Assembly (NCBI GenBank): GCA_947589165.1
Contig: CANQCH010000001.1
Location: 1 to 47,435 of the forward strand
DNA from: an uncultured Bacilli bacterium
GTDB taxonomy: Bacteria > Bacillota_I > Bacilli_A > RF39 > UBA660
Direction: 5' to 3'
DNA length: 47,435 bases
Under the pieces are notes generated by a model. That model was not told where the DNA came from, made no database searches, and was given only the letters and a program-made list of their open reading frames with translations. A program made the position numbers and the translations under genes. The stretch's first letter is position 1. Each line of letters begins with the position of its first letter. Positions 33,486 to 42,442 of this stretch are shown one piece after another.

Positions 33486-34922
33486 TTATTGCATTTCTTC
33501 TAATAAATTTTTTAAAATATCTTTCGTTAAAATCGGATTAGCTTTACCTCTAGTTTCTTTCATGACTTGACCAACAAAGAAATCAAATAAATTACTCCGA
33601 CCATTTAAATAAGCCTTAACTTCATTCGGATTATTTTGTAAAATATCTCGAATTAAGTTCATCAAAGTCGTCTCATCAGAAATTTGACTATCTTCAGCTT
33701 TTAAAAAGGTTTTAATTTCTTTTTCTTCCTGAAGAACTTGTTTAAATATTTCTTTAGCTTGCTTAGATGAAATCGTTCCTTCTTTAATTAAAGTAAGTAA
33801 TTCTTTTAATCGCTTGGGGGTTAAATAGATCTCTTTAATGGTTTTATTAGTTTGATTTAAATAACCCATGATTTGGGTCGTTAGCCAATTACTAGCCATT
33901 TTAGCATCAAGATCCAATTTTAAACATTCTTCAAAATAATCCGCGATGTCTTTATCTTTAATTATCGTGGCAATTTCCGACTTTGTTAAATTATATTTTT
34001 CCGCATATAATTTTTCGCGTTCTAAAGGTAACATCGGAATTGTTTTTTTTATTTTCGCTATCCAAGTAGCATCAAGATGAAATTTAGGAATATTAGGTTC
34101 TACAAAATATTTATAATCAATGGCATCGACTTTACTCCGCATTCTTTTGGTAGTTCCTGTTTCTTCGTCAAAACGGCGGGTTTCTTGTTCAACTTCCGCA
34201 TAACGCCCTTCTCTTTTTAACGTACTTTGCCGTTTAATTTCGTATTCGATGGCTTCAACGATATTAAGAAAACCATTAATATTTTTAACTTCGACTTTCG
34301 TACCTAAAGTATTGCTTCCTTTATCGCGAATCGATATATTAGCATCACAGCGAATTTGCCCCTTTTTTAAATCGGCTTCGGAAACATCACAATATTGGTA
34401 AACTAAGCGCATATATTCCAAAAAAGCTAAAACTTCCGCCGAACTATGAAAACAAGGTTCGGTAACTAATTCCAATAATGGTACACCTGCGCGATTATAA
34501 TCTATTAAGGATACATCAAAATAATGGCTTAAGCTCGCACTATCTTCTTCGAGATGAATATCATGAATCTTCACCGTTTTTATTTTATCATCAACTAAAA
34601 TATCAATTTGGCCATTAGTCCCAATGGGATCAGTATTTTGGGTAATTTGATAGCCTTTTGGTAAATCCGGATAATAATAATTTTTCCGATCAAAATACAA
34701 ATATTCGGGAATTTGACAATTTAATACTAAAGCCACTTTTAAGGCATCTTGGACACATTTGCGATTAACTTCTGGTAAAATCCCGGGAAAAGCTAAATCA
34801 ATTGGATGAACATTAGCATTGGCTAATTCATTAAAATTATTCGGTGCCGGCGAAAATACTTTCGAATTACTTTTTAATTCGCAGTGCATTTCAATCCCAA
34901 TTACAGCTTCGTAATCATTCAT
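33486..34922 (-). CDS. gatB: Asp/Glu-tRNA amidotransferase subunit B
   Basis: A 478-residue GatB, the kinase and tRNA-binding subunit of GatCAB, which converts Asp-tRNA(Asn) or Glu-tRNA(Gln) to the amide form. The cradle domain opens YEAVIGIEMHCELKSNSKVFSPAPN and includes LPKGYQITQNTDPIG and HLEEDSASL. The C-terminal YqeY-like tail (about 330-478) ends RGKANPILTKDILKNLLEE. GGGAGG SD; its start overlaps the gatA stop (ATGA). Confidence 0.97.
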   Translation of the reverse strand: MNDYEAVIGIEMHCELKSNSKVFSPAPNNFNELANANVHPIDLAFPGILPEVNRKCVQDALKVALVLNCQIPEYLYFDRKNYYYPDLPKGYQITQNTDPIGTNGQIDILVDDKIKTVKIHDIHLEEDSASLSHYFDVSLIDYNRAGVPLLELVTEPCFHSSAEVLAFLEYMRLVYQYCDVSEADLKKGQIRCDANISIRDKGSNTLGTKVEVKNINGFLNIVEAIEYEIKRQSTLKREGRYAEVEQETRRFDEETGTTKRMRSKVDAIDYKYFVEPNIPKFHLDATWIAKIKKTIPMLPLEREKLYAEKYNLTKSEIATIIKDKDIADYFEECLKLDLDAKMASNWLTTQIMGYLNQTNKTIKEIYLTPKRLKELLTLIKEGTISSKQAKEIFKQVLQEEKEIKTFLKAEDSQISDETTLMNLIRDILQNNPNEVKAYLNGRSNLFDFFVGQVMKETRGKANPILTKDILKNLLEEMQ

Positions 34923-36379
34923 TTTCTTACCTCCCCGGCAATCATATTGGCATAGTTCATTTTTTGTTCTAAAGCATAGGCAATATTTAAAACATTAGCA
35001 TCATCGTAACAATTACCGGTAATATTAACCCCAACCGGTAAATTATTTATAAAACCATTGGGAATGGTAATTGATGGAAATCCGCCAAAATTACCAATTT
35101 GCAAATGTTCTTCCAAAATTTCAGTATCTTCACTTAAAAGATCTTCGGCGCCATCTAAATGTTTGGCAGGTCCACTTCCCACTGGGAGAATAACCCCATC
35201 ATAAGTAGCAAATAAGTTTTTCCAAGCATCAACGAGTAACCGTCGAACTCTTTGGGCATTTTTGAAATATTTTTCTTGATTTTCTTTTTGTAAAACATAA
35301 GAACCGATGACAAACCGTCTTTTAATAAGTGGAGAAAATCCTTTAGTCCGATGATCTTTCATCATAGCATTAATATTTTCCCCTTCGCCGCGGGGGCCAA
35401 AAATAATTCCGGTTAAATTAGATAAATTACTAGTTGCTTCCGCATAAGATAAGATTATATATACGGCCGGTTCGACCGCTAGCAAATTTTTATCAATACT
35501 AACTTCATCAACAATCATCCCCAGATCCCGACAAATTTTTATTGTTTGGGCAAAATTAGTTAAATGCGCTTTTAATTCATTTGTCGCTTTCGGATAATTA
35601 CTAATATCACAAATTTCTTTAATATAACACAATTTTTTTCCTTTTACATCGCCATTTAAACTAGCTTGTAAATGCACATTTTGGGAATCCCAAGAAGTCA
35701 TATCATGGGGATCTTTACCTTTCATATTATCCATTACAATCGCAGCATCCATGACAGAACGAGTTAAAACTCCACAGTGATCTAAACTAGAAGCATAAGG
35801 AAATAAACCATAACGGGAAACTAAACCATAAGTCGGTTTATAGCCAACAATGCCACAATAGGCGGCAGGTTTCCGAATCGAATCACCAGTATCAGATCCT
35901 AAAGCATAAGGATAACAACCGGCTGCTACCGCTGCCGCTGAACCAGCTGATGAACCAGCACACATCCGATCTTGAGCCCAGGGATTACGAATAATTCCTG
36001 TATGAGCTGTCGTCCCTGTACCACCCATGCCAAATTCATCCAAAGCAGTTTTATTTACCATAATAGCTCCAGCATTAGTTAAATTTTTTACCGCCGTAGC
36101 ATCAAATATTGGCACATAATCTTTTAAAGTATTACTTGAACCCGTCGACAAAACGCCTTTTGTCGCATAGTTATCTTTAACTCCGTAAGGAATTCCCGAT
36201 AATAAATTATCCGTCACTTCTCTTCCTTTTGCTTCATCTAAAATAGTCACGAAAGCATTACATTTTTCTTCTATTTCGTGGGATTTTGTTAAAGACTCTT
36301 GGACCAACTCTTGACTTGTAACCTCGCCCTTTTTTAAGGCTTCATGAATTTCTACAATACTTTTATTCATGTACGTCAT
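34919..36379 (-). CDS. gatA: Asp/Glu-tRNA amidotransferase subunit A
   Basis: A 486-residue GatA, the glutaminase subunit. Amidase-signature catalytic residues are present: Lys in GIPYGVKDNYAT (about 66-77), the cis-Ser in GSSAGSAAAVAAG and the nucleophile Ser in GSDTGDSIRKPA. In most GatA that last motif is DTGGSIRQPA; here Gly-Gly is Gly-Asp and Gln is Lys, a known-looking variant of the family rather than a defect. The ATG at 36379 follows AAAGGTGGTG. It overlaps the gatC end by 17 nt. Confidence 0.96.
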   Translation of the reverse strand: MTYMNKSIVEIHEALKKGEVTSQELVQESLTKSHEIEEKCNAFVTILDEAKGREVTDNLLSGIPYGVKDNYATKGVLSTGSSNTLKDYVPIFDATAVKNLTNAGAIMVNKTALDEFGMGGTGTTAHTGIIRNPWAQDRMCAGSSAGSAAAVAAGCYPYALGSDTGDSIRKPAAYCGIVGYKPTYGLVSRYGLFPYASSLDHCGVLTRSVMDAAIVMDNMKGKDPHDMTSWDSQNVHLQASLNGDVKGKKLCYIKEICDISNYPKATNELKAHLTNFAQTIKICRDLGMIVDEVSIDKNLLAVEPAVYIILSYAEATSNLSNLTGIIFGPRGEGENINAMMKDHRTKGFSPLIKRRFVIGSYVLQKENQEKYFKNAQRVRRLLVDAWKNLFATYDGVILPVGSGPAKHLDGAEDLLSEDTEILEEHLQIGNFGGFPSITIPNGFINNLPVGVNITGNCYDDANVLNIAYALEQKMNYANMIAGEVRK

Positions 36380-36677
36380 TTGTATTCACCACCTTTGGTA
36401 CCACAATTTCCCGGTCTTCAAAATCATCACAATTACTTAATACTTCTTCAATTGGTAAACCTTCTACCGCGACATCATCTCTTAATTCTACAGTAAAATC
36501 ATCTAGACAATGTGTCATCGGTTCTACTTTGGAAATATCCTTAATTTCCGTTACTTTATCCATTGTTGCTTCAATAATATCCATTTCTTGTAAAACCATT
36601 TCATTTTCCGTAGGTGTTAAACCAATTAATAATTTATCCGCATAATCGTCAACCATTGCTTTTGTAAATTTACTCAT
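36363..36677 (-). CDS. gatC: Asp/Glu-tRNA amidotransferase subunit C
   Basis: A 104-residue GatC, the small subunit that wraps around and stabilises GatA. Opening FTKAMVDDYADKLLIGLTPTENE and the VEPMTHCLDDFTVELRDDV segment are typical. First gene of gatCAB. SD AAGGAAGG. Upstream, TTGACA (about 36775-36770) followed 17 nt later by TAAACT could be its promoter; a TATAAT 5 nt further on is an alternative. A hairpin at about 36691-36721 lies between them and the start. Confidence 0.92.
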   Translation of the reverse strand: MSKFTKAMVDDYADKLLIGLTPTENEMVLQEMDIIEATMDKVTEIKDISKVEPMTHCLDDFTVELRDDVAVEGLPIEEVLSNCDDFEDREIVVPKVVNTNDVHE

Positions 36678-36690
36678 AAAAACCTTCCTT

Positions 36691-36721
36691 AAAAAAAACC
36701 TAGAAATATTCTAGTGTTTTT
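36691..36721 (-). terminator. Hairpin ahead of gatCAB (terminator or attenuator)
   Basis: CTAGAA/TTCTAG (36700-36705 with 36709-36714) in A/T flanks, giving eight T on the minus strand after the stem. It follows the gene ending at 36765 but also lies in the likely gatC leader, so it could be an attenuator. Confidence 0.6.
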
Positions 36722-36764
36722 ATTAAATATTCTAATTATAGTTTAACTTTAACTACGATTTTTG

Positions 36765-37643
36765 TCAAGAAATGAGCTCAATATATTGATGCCGAATCCC
36801 TTTTAATTCTTTTGGTTTAATTGTTAAACCACATTGTAACCGCCGCGCCAAAGGAACACTTTCGGTAATATTTTGCTTCATAAATAAAGGATTAGCACTA
36901 TAAAAGTTAAAATCTCTAAATAATCCTTTAAAATTTTGGTCATTAAAGAAATCTATCGTTGGCGCACTAGGTGTCAAGACATTAGTTTTATAATCTTTGA
37001 TTAAATTTTCCAAAATTGAAGCTTGCATAAAGTTAATTATATTTACGGTCTTATGTGGTATCGCCATCGCTACGTCTAAGATTAACATCGAAGCATAAAA
37101 ATTAGCTAAATGACTAAGTGGTTCAAATAAAGTTTTATGATTAGCCAATTTATGATCGTAAATGGCTAACATTTCTTCAATACTAGCCGGCAAATTTTCA
37201 ATATTAGCTTCAAAATCTAATCCCGTAAATAAAATTTTATGTAAAATGTTGGCGCGAATAATAACTGCTTCCAAATTTTTAGCAGAAGTACTAGCAATAT
37301 GCCATTGATTAATTTTTTCAATCTCGATTGCTAAGCAATAAATAATATTTAAAATTTGAATAATTAAATTGTCCTTATCCGAAAAAGAATGAAAATTTTC
37401 ATTCATAAAGAGTGGTTTACTATCTTTTAAGGAAGAATTAATAATTAATCGCCGTTCATCATAACTATATAAAATATCTGGATTTTCACTATAAATGATA
37501 TTTGTAAATGTTACTTTGTCCAAATATGGTACCAAGTCTTTTTCTTTAACTATTATTGAAACGATTTCCGCGATATCGCGATTATTAATCTTTCTTTTCG
37601 TATCAATGATATTTTCTACAATTAAAGCTAATTTTTTAACCAT
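36765..37643 (-). CDS. Hypothetical soluble protein
   Basis: A 292-residue protein with no membrane segment or signal. Mostly helical and hydrophobic-rich with many Asn and Ile; residues such as LYSYDERRLIINSSL near 57-71 suggest a beta hairpin. I do not recognise it. GAGGGGGGATA SD. Its stop overlaps a TTGACA that may be the gatC -35. Confidence 0.72.
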   Translation of the reverse strand: MVKKLALIVENIIDTKRKINNRDIAEIVSIIVKEKDLVPYLDKVTFTNIIYSENPDILYSYDERRLIINSSLKDSKPLFMNENFHSFSDKDNLIIQILNIIYCLAIEIEKINQWHIASTSAKNLEAVIIRANILHKILFTGLDFEANIENLPASIEEMLAIYDHKLANHKTLFEPLSHLANFYASMLILDVAMAIPHKTVNIINFMQASILENLIKDYKTNVLTPSAPTIDFFNDQNFKGLFRDFNFYSANPLFMKQNITESVPLARRLQCGLTIKPKELKGIRHQYIELIS

Positions 37644-37700
37644 TCTGTATCCCCCCTCTTTTTGATGGCTGTTATTATAAATAAAATATTAATTTTTGTC

Positions 37701-37730
37701 AAGAAAAAAGCCTTTTAAGGCTTTTTTCTT
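37701..37730. terminator. Perfect palindromic terminator
   Basis: 14-bp arms (37701-37714 with 37717-37730) of AAGAAAAAAGCCTT type; works on either strand. It contains the stop and last codons of the minus-strand gene ending at 37715. Confidence 0.85.
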
Positions 37731-38284
37731 CGCGATAATGCAAAGACATCATCAATAAATAACGGATTATACATTAAAAAACGATTTATTTCATCAGTTA
37801 AAATTTGACATCCTTTTTGATCAATATTAGTAAAAGTAAAATCCGATAAGATTCTTGTTAATGGTACTTGATAAGCCTTTTTTGCCGTTTCGCCATCAGT
37901 ATAAGATAAAATATTGCCATCCAAAGCTTCAATTTTACCAAAAGTTTCCGTTTCTCCAATTAGTAAAAAATCAAAATCACTTTGATTAGCTACCGGATAT
38001 GCTAAGCTAAAAGTATTATCAAAATTAAATAAAGCTTGAAAACTGGTTTTAGCCAAACAATTTTCCGGATTAGTAACTGCTTCTAAGGCTAGTTCATTAT
38101 CTAAAGCTTGAATTTTTCTTTGCCTTAATAAATGATTAATAATATCTTGTTCTTCATAGACATCATTTTGACGAATTCGGTATAAAGTTTGCCGAATTAT
38201 ATTTTGGCGGGCACTATAACTAAGATGATAGGCATCATTATCTAAAATATTTAATAATTTTTGGGTTAATTCAAATGCCGTCAT
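37715..38284 (-). CDS. Hypothetical protein downstream of asnS
   Basis: A 189-residue soluble protein. The N-terminal third is helical (FELTQKLLNILDNDAYHLSYSARQNI-like pattern) and the rest mixed alpha/beta with acidic patches; the end is basic (SRRKKP). Not recognised. SD AAGGAAAGGA. It starts 14 nt after the asnS remnant, so it is the last gene of the synthetase operon and its expression would depend on transcription through the broken gene. Confidence 0.72.
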   Translation of the reverse strand: MTAFELTQKLLNILDNDAYHLSYSARQNIIRQTLYRIRQNDVYEEQDIINHLLRQRKIQALDNELALEAVTNPENCLAKTSFQALFNFDNTFSLAYPVANQSDFDFLLIGETETFGKIEALDGNILSYTDGETAKKAYQVPLTRILSDFTFTNIDQKGCQILTDEINRFLMYNPLFIDDVFALSRRKKP

Positions 38285-38298
38285 AAAATATCCTTTCC

Positions 38299-39084
38299 TT
38301 AATATTCACAATTTCCTGGCGTCCGGGGATAAGGGATTACATCCCGAATATTATCGACACCCGTTAGGTAAATAATTAAACGTTCAAAACCCATGCCAAA
38401 GCCTGAATGAACGCAGCCGCCATAACGCCGAAGATTTACATACCATTCCATATCTTCTGGTTTCATTTTTAATTCTTTCATCCGGGTAACTAATTTTTCG
38501 TAATCTTCTTCTCTTTGACTACCACCCATTAATTCGCCCGCTCCAGGTACTTCTAAATCCACGGCGGCTACCGTTTTGCCATCGGGATTTTGTTTCATAT
38601 AGAATGCTTTAATATCCTTAGGCCAATTTTTGATAAAAACGGGACCATGAAAATAATCCGTGATATATTTTTCATGTTCTTTAGCAATATCCCCACCAAC
38701 CTCAGGCATAAATTCCCATTTTACCGGCGCTTCTTGTAATATTTTAATCACATCCGCATGATCAATTCGCACAAATTGGCTATTTACTAAGTTCGTTAAT
38801 TTCGTAATAAGACCCTTTTCCACAAAATTATCACATAATTCTAATTCTTTAGGACAATTATCTAGCACGTATTGTACGACATATTTTAACATTTCTTCCA
38901 TAATATCCATATTGCCAGCCAAATCGCAAAAGGCAATTTCTGGTTCAATCATCCAAAATTCTGAAGCATGCGTTTTAGTATTCGAATTTTCGGCGCGAAA
39001 AGTAGGCCCAAAAGTATAAGTTTTTTTATAAGCTAACGCAAAGGTTTCCGCTTCTAGTTGCCCACTCACAGTTAAATTAGTCAT
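38299..39084 (-). pseudogene. asnS: asnS, C-terminal half (after an in-frame stop)
   Basis: The second part of asparaginyl-tRNA synthetase. It has class II motif 2 (FRAENSNTKTHASEFWMIEPE region) and motif 3 (GFGMGFERLIIYLTG), and the ending PRTPGNCEY. It is in the same frame as the N-terminal half: the stop at 39102-39100 is followed by five more sense codons (Asp-Phe-Phe-Gly-Lys) before this ATG at 39084, which has only a weak SD. Alone it lacks the anticodon-binding domain and motif 1. Confidence 0.9.
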
Positions 39085-39099
39085 TTTCCCAAAGAAATC

Positions 39100-39663
39100 T
39101 TAGCGATAATCAATATCCCCTTTTAATTTAGCAAGTGGCAAAGTGGTAACTTGAAACATTTCTCCGGCCCCTTCACAGTCACTAGCCGTAATTAATGGGG
39201 CATGAAAATAGACATAACCACGATCTTGAAAATATTTATGGATTGCATAAGCTGCAGTACTCCGAATGCGAAAAACAGCTTGAAAAAGATTAGTACGTGG
39301 CCGTAAATAAGCTACTTCCCGGAGAAATTCCCGCGTATGTCTTTTGGGTTGAATCGGATAATCTTCCGGACAGTCACCTAAAAGCGTAATTTCTTGTGCT
39401 TGAAGTTCAATATCTTGTTTCCCTTTAGATGGGACAATTATTCCTTTAACATTAATCGCACAACCTACTAAAAGTTTTTGAATATCTTTAAAATTGGCTA
39501 ACGACTCATCATAAACAATTTGTAAATGTTCTTGATGCGTACCATCGGAAAAATCAATAAAACCAAAAGTCTTTTGATCTCGGTGATTACGAATCCAACC
39601 CGAAATCGTAACTTCTTGATTTAAATATTTTTTCGTATCTTGAAATATGTCTCTTAAATCCAT
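39100..39663 (-). pseudogene. asnS: asnS, N-terminal half (ends at an in-frame TAA)
   Basis: The first 187 residues of asparaginyl-tRNA synthetase: OB-fold anticodon-binding domain (EVTISGWIRNHRDQKTFGF) and motif 1 (IRSTAAYAIHKYFQDRG...HAPLITASDCEGAGEMF). The reading frame ends with Tyr-Arg-TAA where the family usually has a Lys codon before DFFGK, so one A-to-T change (AAA to TAA) explains it. The two halves plus the stop make 455 codons, close to full length. Otherwise intact, so the break is recent, a sequencing error, or the stop is read through. SD AAGGAG is strong. Confidence 0.9.
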
Positions 39664-39677
39664 ATTAGTCTCCTTTT

Positions 39678-40967
39678 TTATGGGGTAAGTCGTGATGGAC
39701 CCCTAAATATAAACATTTCTTCTTTTAAGGATGGAATGCCTAATAAAAGCATGGTCAACCGGTCAACGCCAATGGCAAAGCCTCCATGAGGCGGACACCC
39801 ATAACGGAAAAATTGGAGATAAAATTCGACATCTTTATCTAAACCTTTTTCCCGGGCTTGTTTTGTTAATTCTTCATAACGATGTTCTCTTTGCGCTCCG
39901 GTAGTAATTTCAGTGCCTTTCCATATCAAATCAAACCCTTGGGGTACATCATCTTTCCGCATGTGATAGAATGCTCTTTTTGTTTTGGCAAAATCGGTTA
40001 CAAAGATAAATTCATGGCCGTATTCTTCCATAGCAAAACGGGAAGTTAATTTTTCGGCTTCAGCATTCATATCGCCAATATCATACGCCGGAATTTCATA
40101 ATTATACCTTTTATTTAATTCTTGATATAAATCTTGTAATTTAATCCGCGGGAATGGCCGTTTAGGAATAATAACATCGGTTGCAAAAAGACGTTTAATT
40201 TCTTCGCCATATAATTCTTTAACCTTGGTTAAACCGGCGATTAATAATTCTTCTTCTAAATCCATTACATCAGTATAAGAATCGATATATGCAAATTCTA
40301 AGTCAAATGAAGTAAATTCGGTAGTATGCCGATTCGTATTGGAATTTTCCGCCCGAAATGCTGGTGCAACTTCAAAAATTCGTTCTAAACCACTCGCGAT
40401 TGCCATTTGCTTATAAAATTGGGGACTTTGCGCTAAATAGGCTTTACGATCAAAATATTTAACTTCAAAAACATCTGAACCAGATTCACTCGCCGTGGCT
40501 ATTAATTTGGGCGTATGAATTTCCGTAAAGTTTTGTTTTATTAAAAAGGAACGCATACCATCCACAAAAGCTGATTGTACTTTAAGCATTAAATTATTTT
40601 TTTCCGTCCGTAAATCAATCCAACGGTAATCTAATCGTGTATCAATATTGGCGGTTACATCTATTGGTAACATTTCGGCTTTACTTAAAATTTTAAGACT
40701 TTCGGGAATAAATTCTCTTCCCCCTTGTTTAACATATTCACTTAATTGCATTTTGCCGGTAAATTCTAAAATGCTATTTGCTAAAACGCCATCTAATTCT
40801 TTAACTAAAGCGGCATTTTGGGCTTTATCAAGCGAAACTTGAATTTTCCCACTGGCATCTTTTAAAATGATAAAAAGCATATATTTTGTATCCCGTATTG
40901 CTTCGGCCCAACCACTAATTCTCGCTTCTTCGCCAGCTTCTAAATTATTAATAAGTACTCTTTTCAT
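39678..40967 (-). CDS. aspS: Aspartyl-tRNA synthetase, archaeal/eukaryotic type
   Basis: A 429-residue class II synthetase. Domains: OB-fold (ISGWAEAIRDTKYMLFIILKD), motif 1, then the substrate loop (SPQFYKQMAIASG), motif 2 (FRAENSNTNRHTTEF) and motif 3 (GGFAIGVDRLTMLLLG), ending FRGPSRLTP. It is short and lacks the GAD insertion that makes usual bacterial AspRS about 590 residues, so it is the archaeal-genre form. In Deinococcus the same form is non-discriminating and feeds GatCAB. The ATG at 40967 follows AGGAG; a GTG two codons earlier is rejected. hisS ends 8 nt upstream. Confidence 0.94.
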   Translation of the reverse strand: MKRVLINNLEAGEEARISGWAEAIRDTKYMLFIILKDASGKIQVSLDKAQNAALVKELDGVLANSILEFTGKMQLSEYVKQGGREFIPESLKILSKAEMLPIDVTANIDTRLDYRWIDLRTEKNNLMLKVQSAFVDGMRSFLIKQNFTEIHTPKLIATASESGSDVFEVKYFDRKAYLAQSPQFYKQMAIASGLERIFEVAPAFRAENSNTNRHTTEFTSFDLEFAYIDSYTDVMDLEEELLIAGLTKVKELYGEEIKRLFATDVIIPKRPFPRIKLQDLYQELNKRYNYEIPAYDIGDMNAEAEKLTSRFAMEEYGHEFIFVTDFAKTKRAFYHMRKDDVPQGFDLIWKGTEITTGAQREHRYEELTKQAREKGLDKDVEFYLQFFRYGCPPHGGFAIGVDRLTMLLLGIPSLKEEMFIFRGPSRLTP

Positions 40968-40975
40968 AATCACTC

Positions 40976-42229
40976 CTATATATTTGAAATTAAAAAATCC
41001 ACAATTTCATTTTCATCAATTTTCATTTCTTCTTTAGTTGCATTATCTTTGACATTAATTAAACCTTTTTTTAAATCTTCACTATTTAATATAAGTAAAA
41101 ACTTACTATTTAAACTATCCGCGACTTTAAATTGACTTTTTAAACTTAAATTATTACTATTAATTTCCGTTTTAACATGATTTAAACGTAAATCTTGGGC
41201 TAATTTTATCCCATATATTTTTTCTTCTTCATTAACACACATAATGTAAGCATCAACATTTTGGGGTATTTCACTCGTTGGTAAAATTTTCTTTAAGGCT
41301 AACATAATCCGGTCAAGGCCTAAGCCAAAACCAATTGCTGGTAAATGTGGCCCATCTAATTTTTCCACTAAAGTATTATATCTGCCTCCAGCGCCTAAGG
41401 CTAAACCATCATCATCGCTAATATATTCCCAAACATGATAATCATAGTAATCTAACCCTCGAACTAAATGATTATCAACTTCATAATCAACATCTAACAT
41501 CGTTAATAATTCTTTTAATTTATTAAATTTACTTTTACTTTCGGCCGATAAATAATCTAAAATATTTGGTAAATTTTGCATTATGGTCTGATCTTTATCG
41601 ACCTTGCAATCTAGGATTCTTAAAGGATTTTTTTCATATCGGGTTTGGCAGTCTGCACATAAGTCTTTTAAATGCGGTTTTAAATATTTTTTTAAGGCCG
41701 CCGTATAATTTTCGCGCGTTTTTTCATCACCCAAAGAATTTAAATGAACCGTAAAATTTTCTAGTCCTAATTCTTTTAAAAGATTATAACCTAAAGAAAT
41801 AACTTCCGCATCAATTAATACATCATCGGAATTAAAAACTTCCACGCCAAATTGGGTAAGTTCCCGATATCTTCCTGCTTGAGGTCTTTCATAACGATAC
41901 ATCGTTCCTAAATAATAATATTTTAAAACATCATTCCGATTCCCATAAAGTTTATTTTCTATTAAGGCCCGAACTACGCCCGCCGTTCCTTCGGGTCGTA
42001 AAGTTATATTTCGCCCTCCGCGATCGATAAAATCATAAGTTTCTTTCACCACCATGTCACTGGCATCCCCAACACTTCGATGATACAAGTTACGATCTTC
42101 AAAGATCGGTGTCCGAATAAATTCATAATGATAATCTTCCATAAAATCCTGAATACAAGCCGTTATATACTCGTATAATTTAGCATCAAGGCCATATAAA
42201 TCATAAGTTCCTTTAGGTTTAATTAACAT
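40976..42229 (-). CDS. hisS: Histidyl-tRNA synthetase
   Basis: A 417-residue HisRS. Motif 1 region opens KPKGTYDLYGLDAKLYEYI. Motif 2 is RPEGTAGVVRALIE and the His-specific signature LVRGLDYYDYHVWE with GLALGAGGRYNTLV follow; motif 3 is PAIGFGLGLDRIML (about 304-317), then the C-terminal anticodon-binding domain. hisS-aspS order is standard in Bacilli. No T-box leader was found in its 213-nt upstream region. Confidence 0.96.
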   Translation of the reverse strand: MLIKPKGTYDLYGLDAKLYEYITACIQDFMEDYHYEFIRTPIFEDRNLYHRSVGDASDMVVKETYDFIDRGGRNITLRPEGTAGVVRALIENKLYGNRNDVLKYYYLGTMYRYERPQAGRYRELTQFGVEVFNSDDVLIDAEVISLGYNLLKELGLENFTVHLNSLGDEKTRENYTAALKKYLKPHLKDLCADCQTRYEKNPLRILDCKVDKDQTIMQNLPNILDYLSAESKSKFNKLKELLTMLDVDYEVDNHLVRGLDYYDYHVWEYISDDDGLALGAGGRYNTLVEKLDGPHLPAIGFGLGLDRIMLALKKILPTSEIPQNVDAYIMCVNEEEKIYGIKLAQDLRLNHVKTEINSNNLSLKSQFKVADSLNSKFLLILNSEDLKKGLINVKDNATKEEMKIDENEIVDFLISNI

Positions 42230-42335
42230 TTAAATCTCTCCATTCATCTTTTTTTATTTTACCATATAATTGACTTTTGGGTGGAAAAAATAAGCAATTT
42301 GACATTTTCTTTAGATTGTGCTAAATTGTTGCCAT

Positions 42336-42404
42336 TAAAAGACACAGAACTGTCAGTTATGGGTTTAGATTTATTATCTACGACCTTCTGACCTGTGTCT
42401 TTTA
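42336..42404. repeat. 69-bp inverted-repeat element
   Basis: Terminal arms of 12 bp (TAAAAGACACAG at 42336-42347 and CTGTGTCTTTTA at 42393-42404). Inner arms GTCAG/CTGAC (42352-42356 with 42388-42392) extend the stem after a 4-nt bulge. It lies between the membrane protein gene ending at 42443 and hisS. It can fold as a long RNA hairpin and could be the terminator of the upstream gene or a small non-autonomous element. Confidence 0.65.
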
Positions 42405-42442
42405 TTTTGCCTTTTTCTAATAAATTATTAATATAATTATTA

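Noticed and set aside
34919..36379. GatA inactivated by DTGDSIRK in place of DTGGSIRQ
   Set aside because: All three catalytic residues are present and the variant looks like one that occurs in functional GatA proteins.
42230..42442. T-box riboswitch ahead of hisS or gatC
   Set aside because: No AGGGUGGNACCGCG-like T-box core and no specifier stem visible in either leader.
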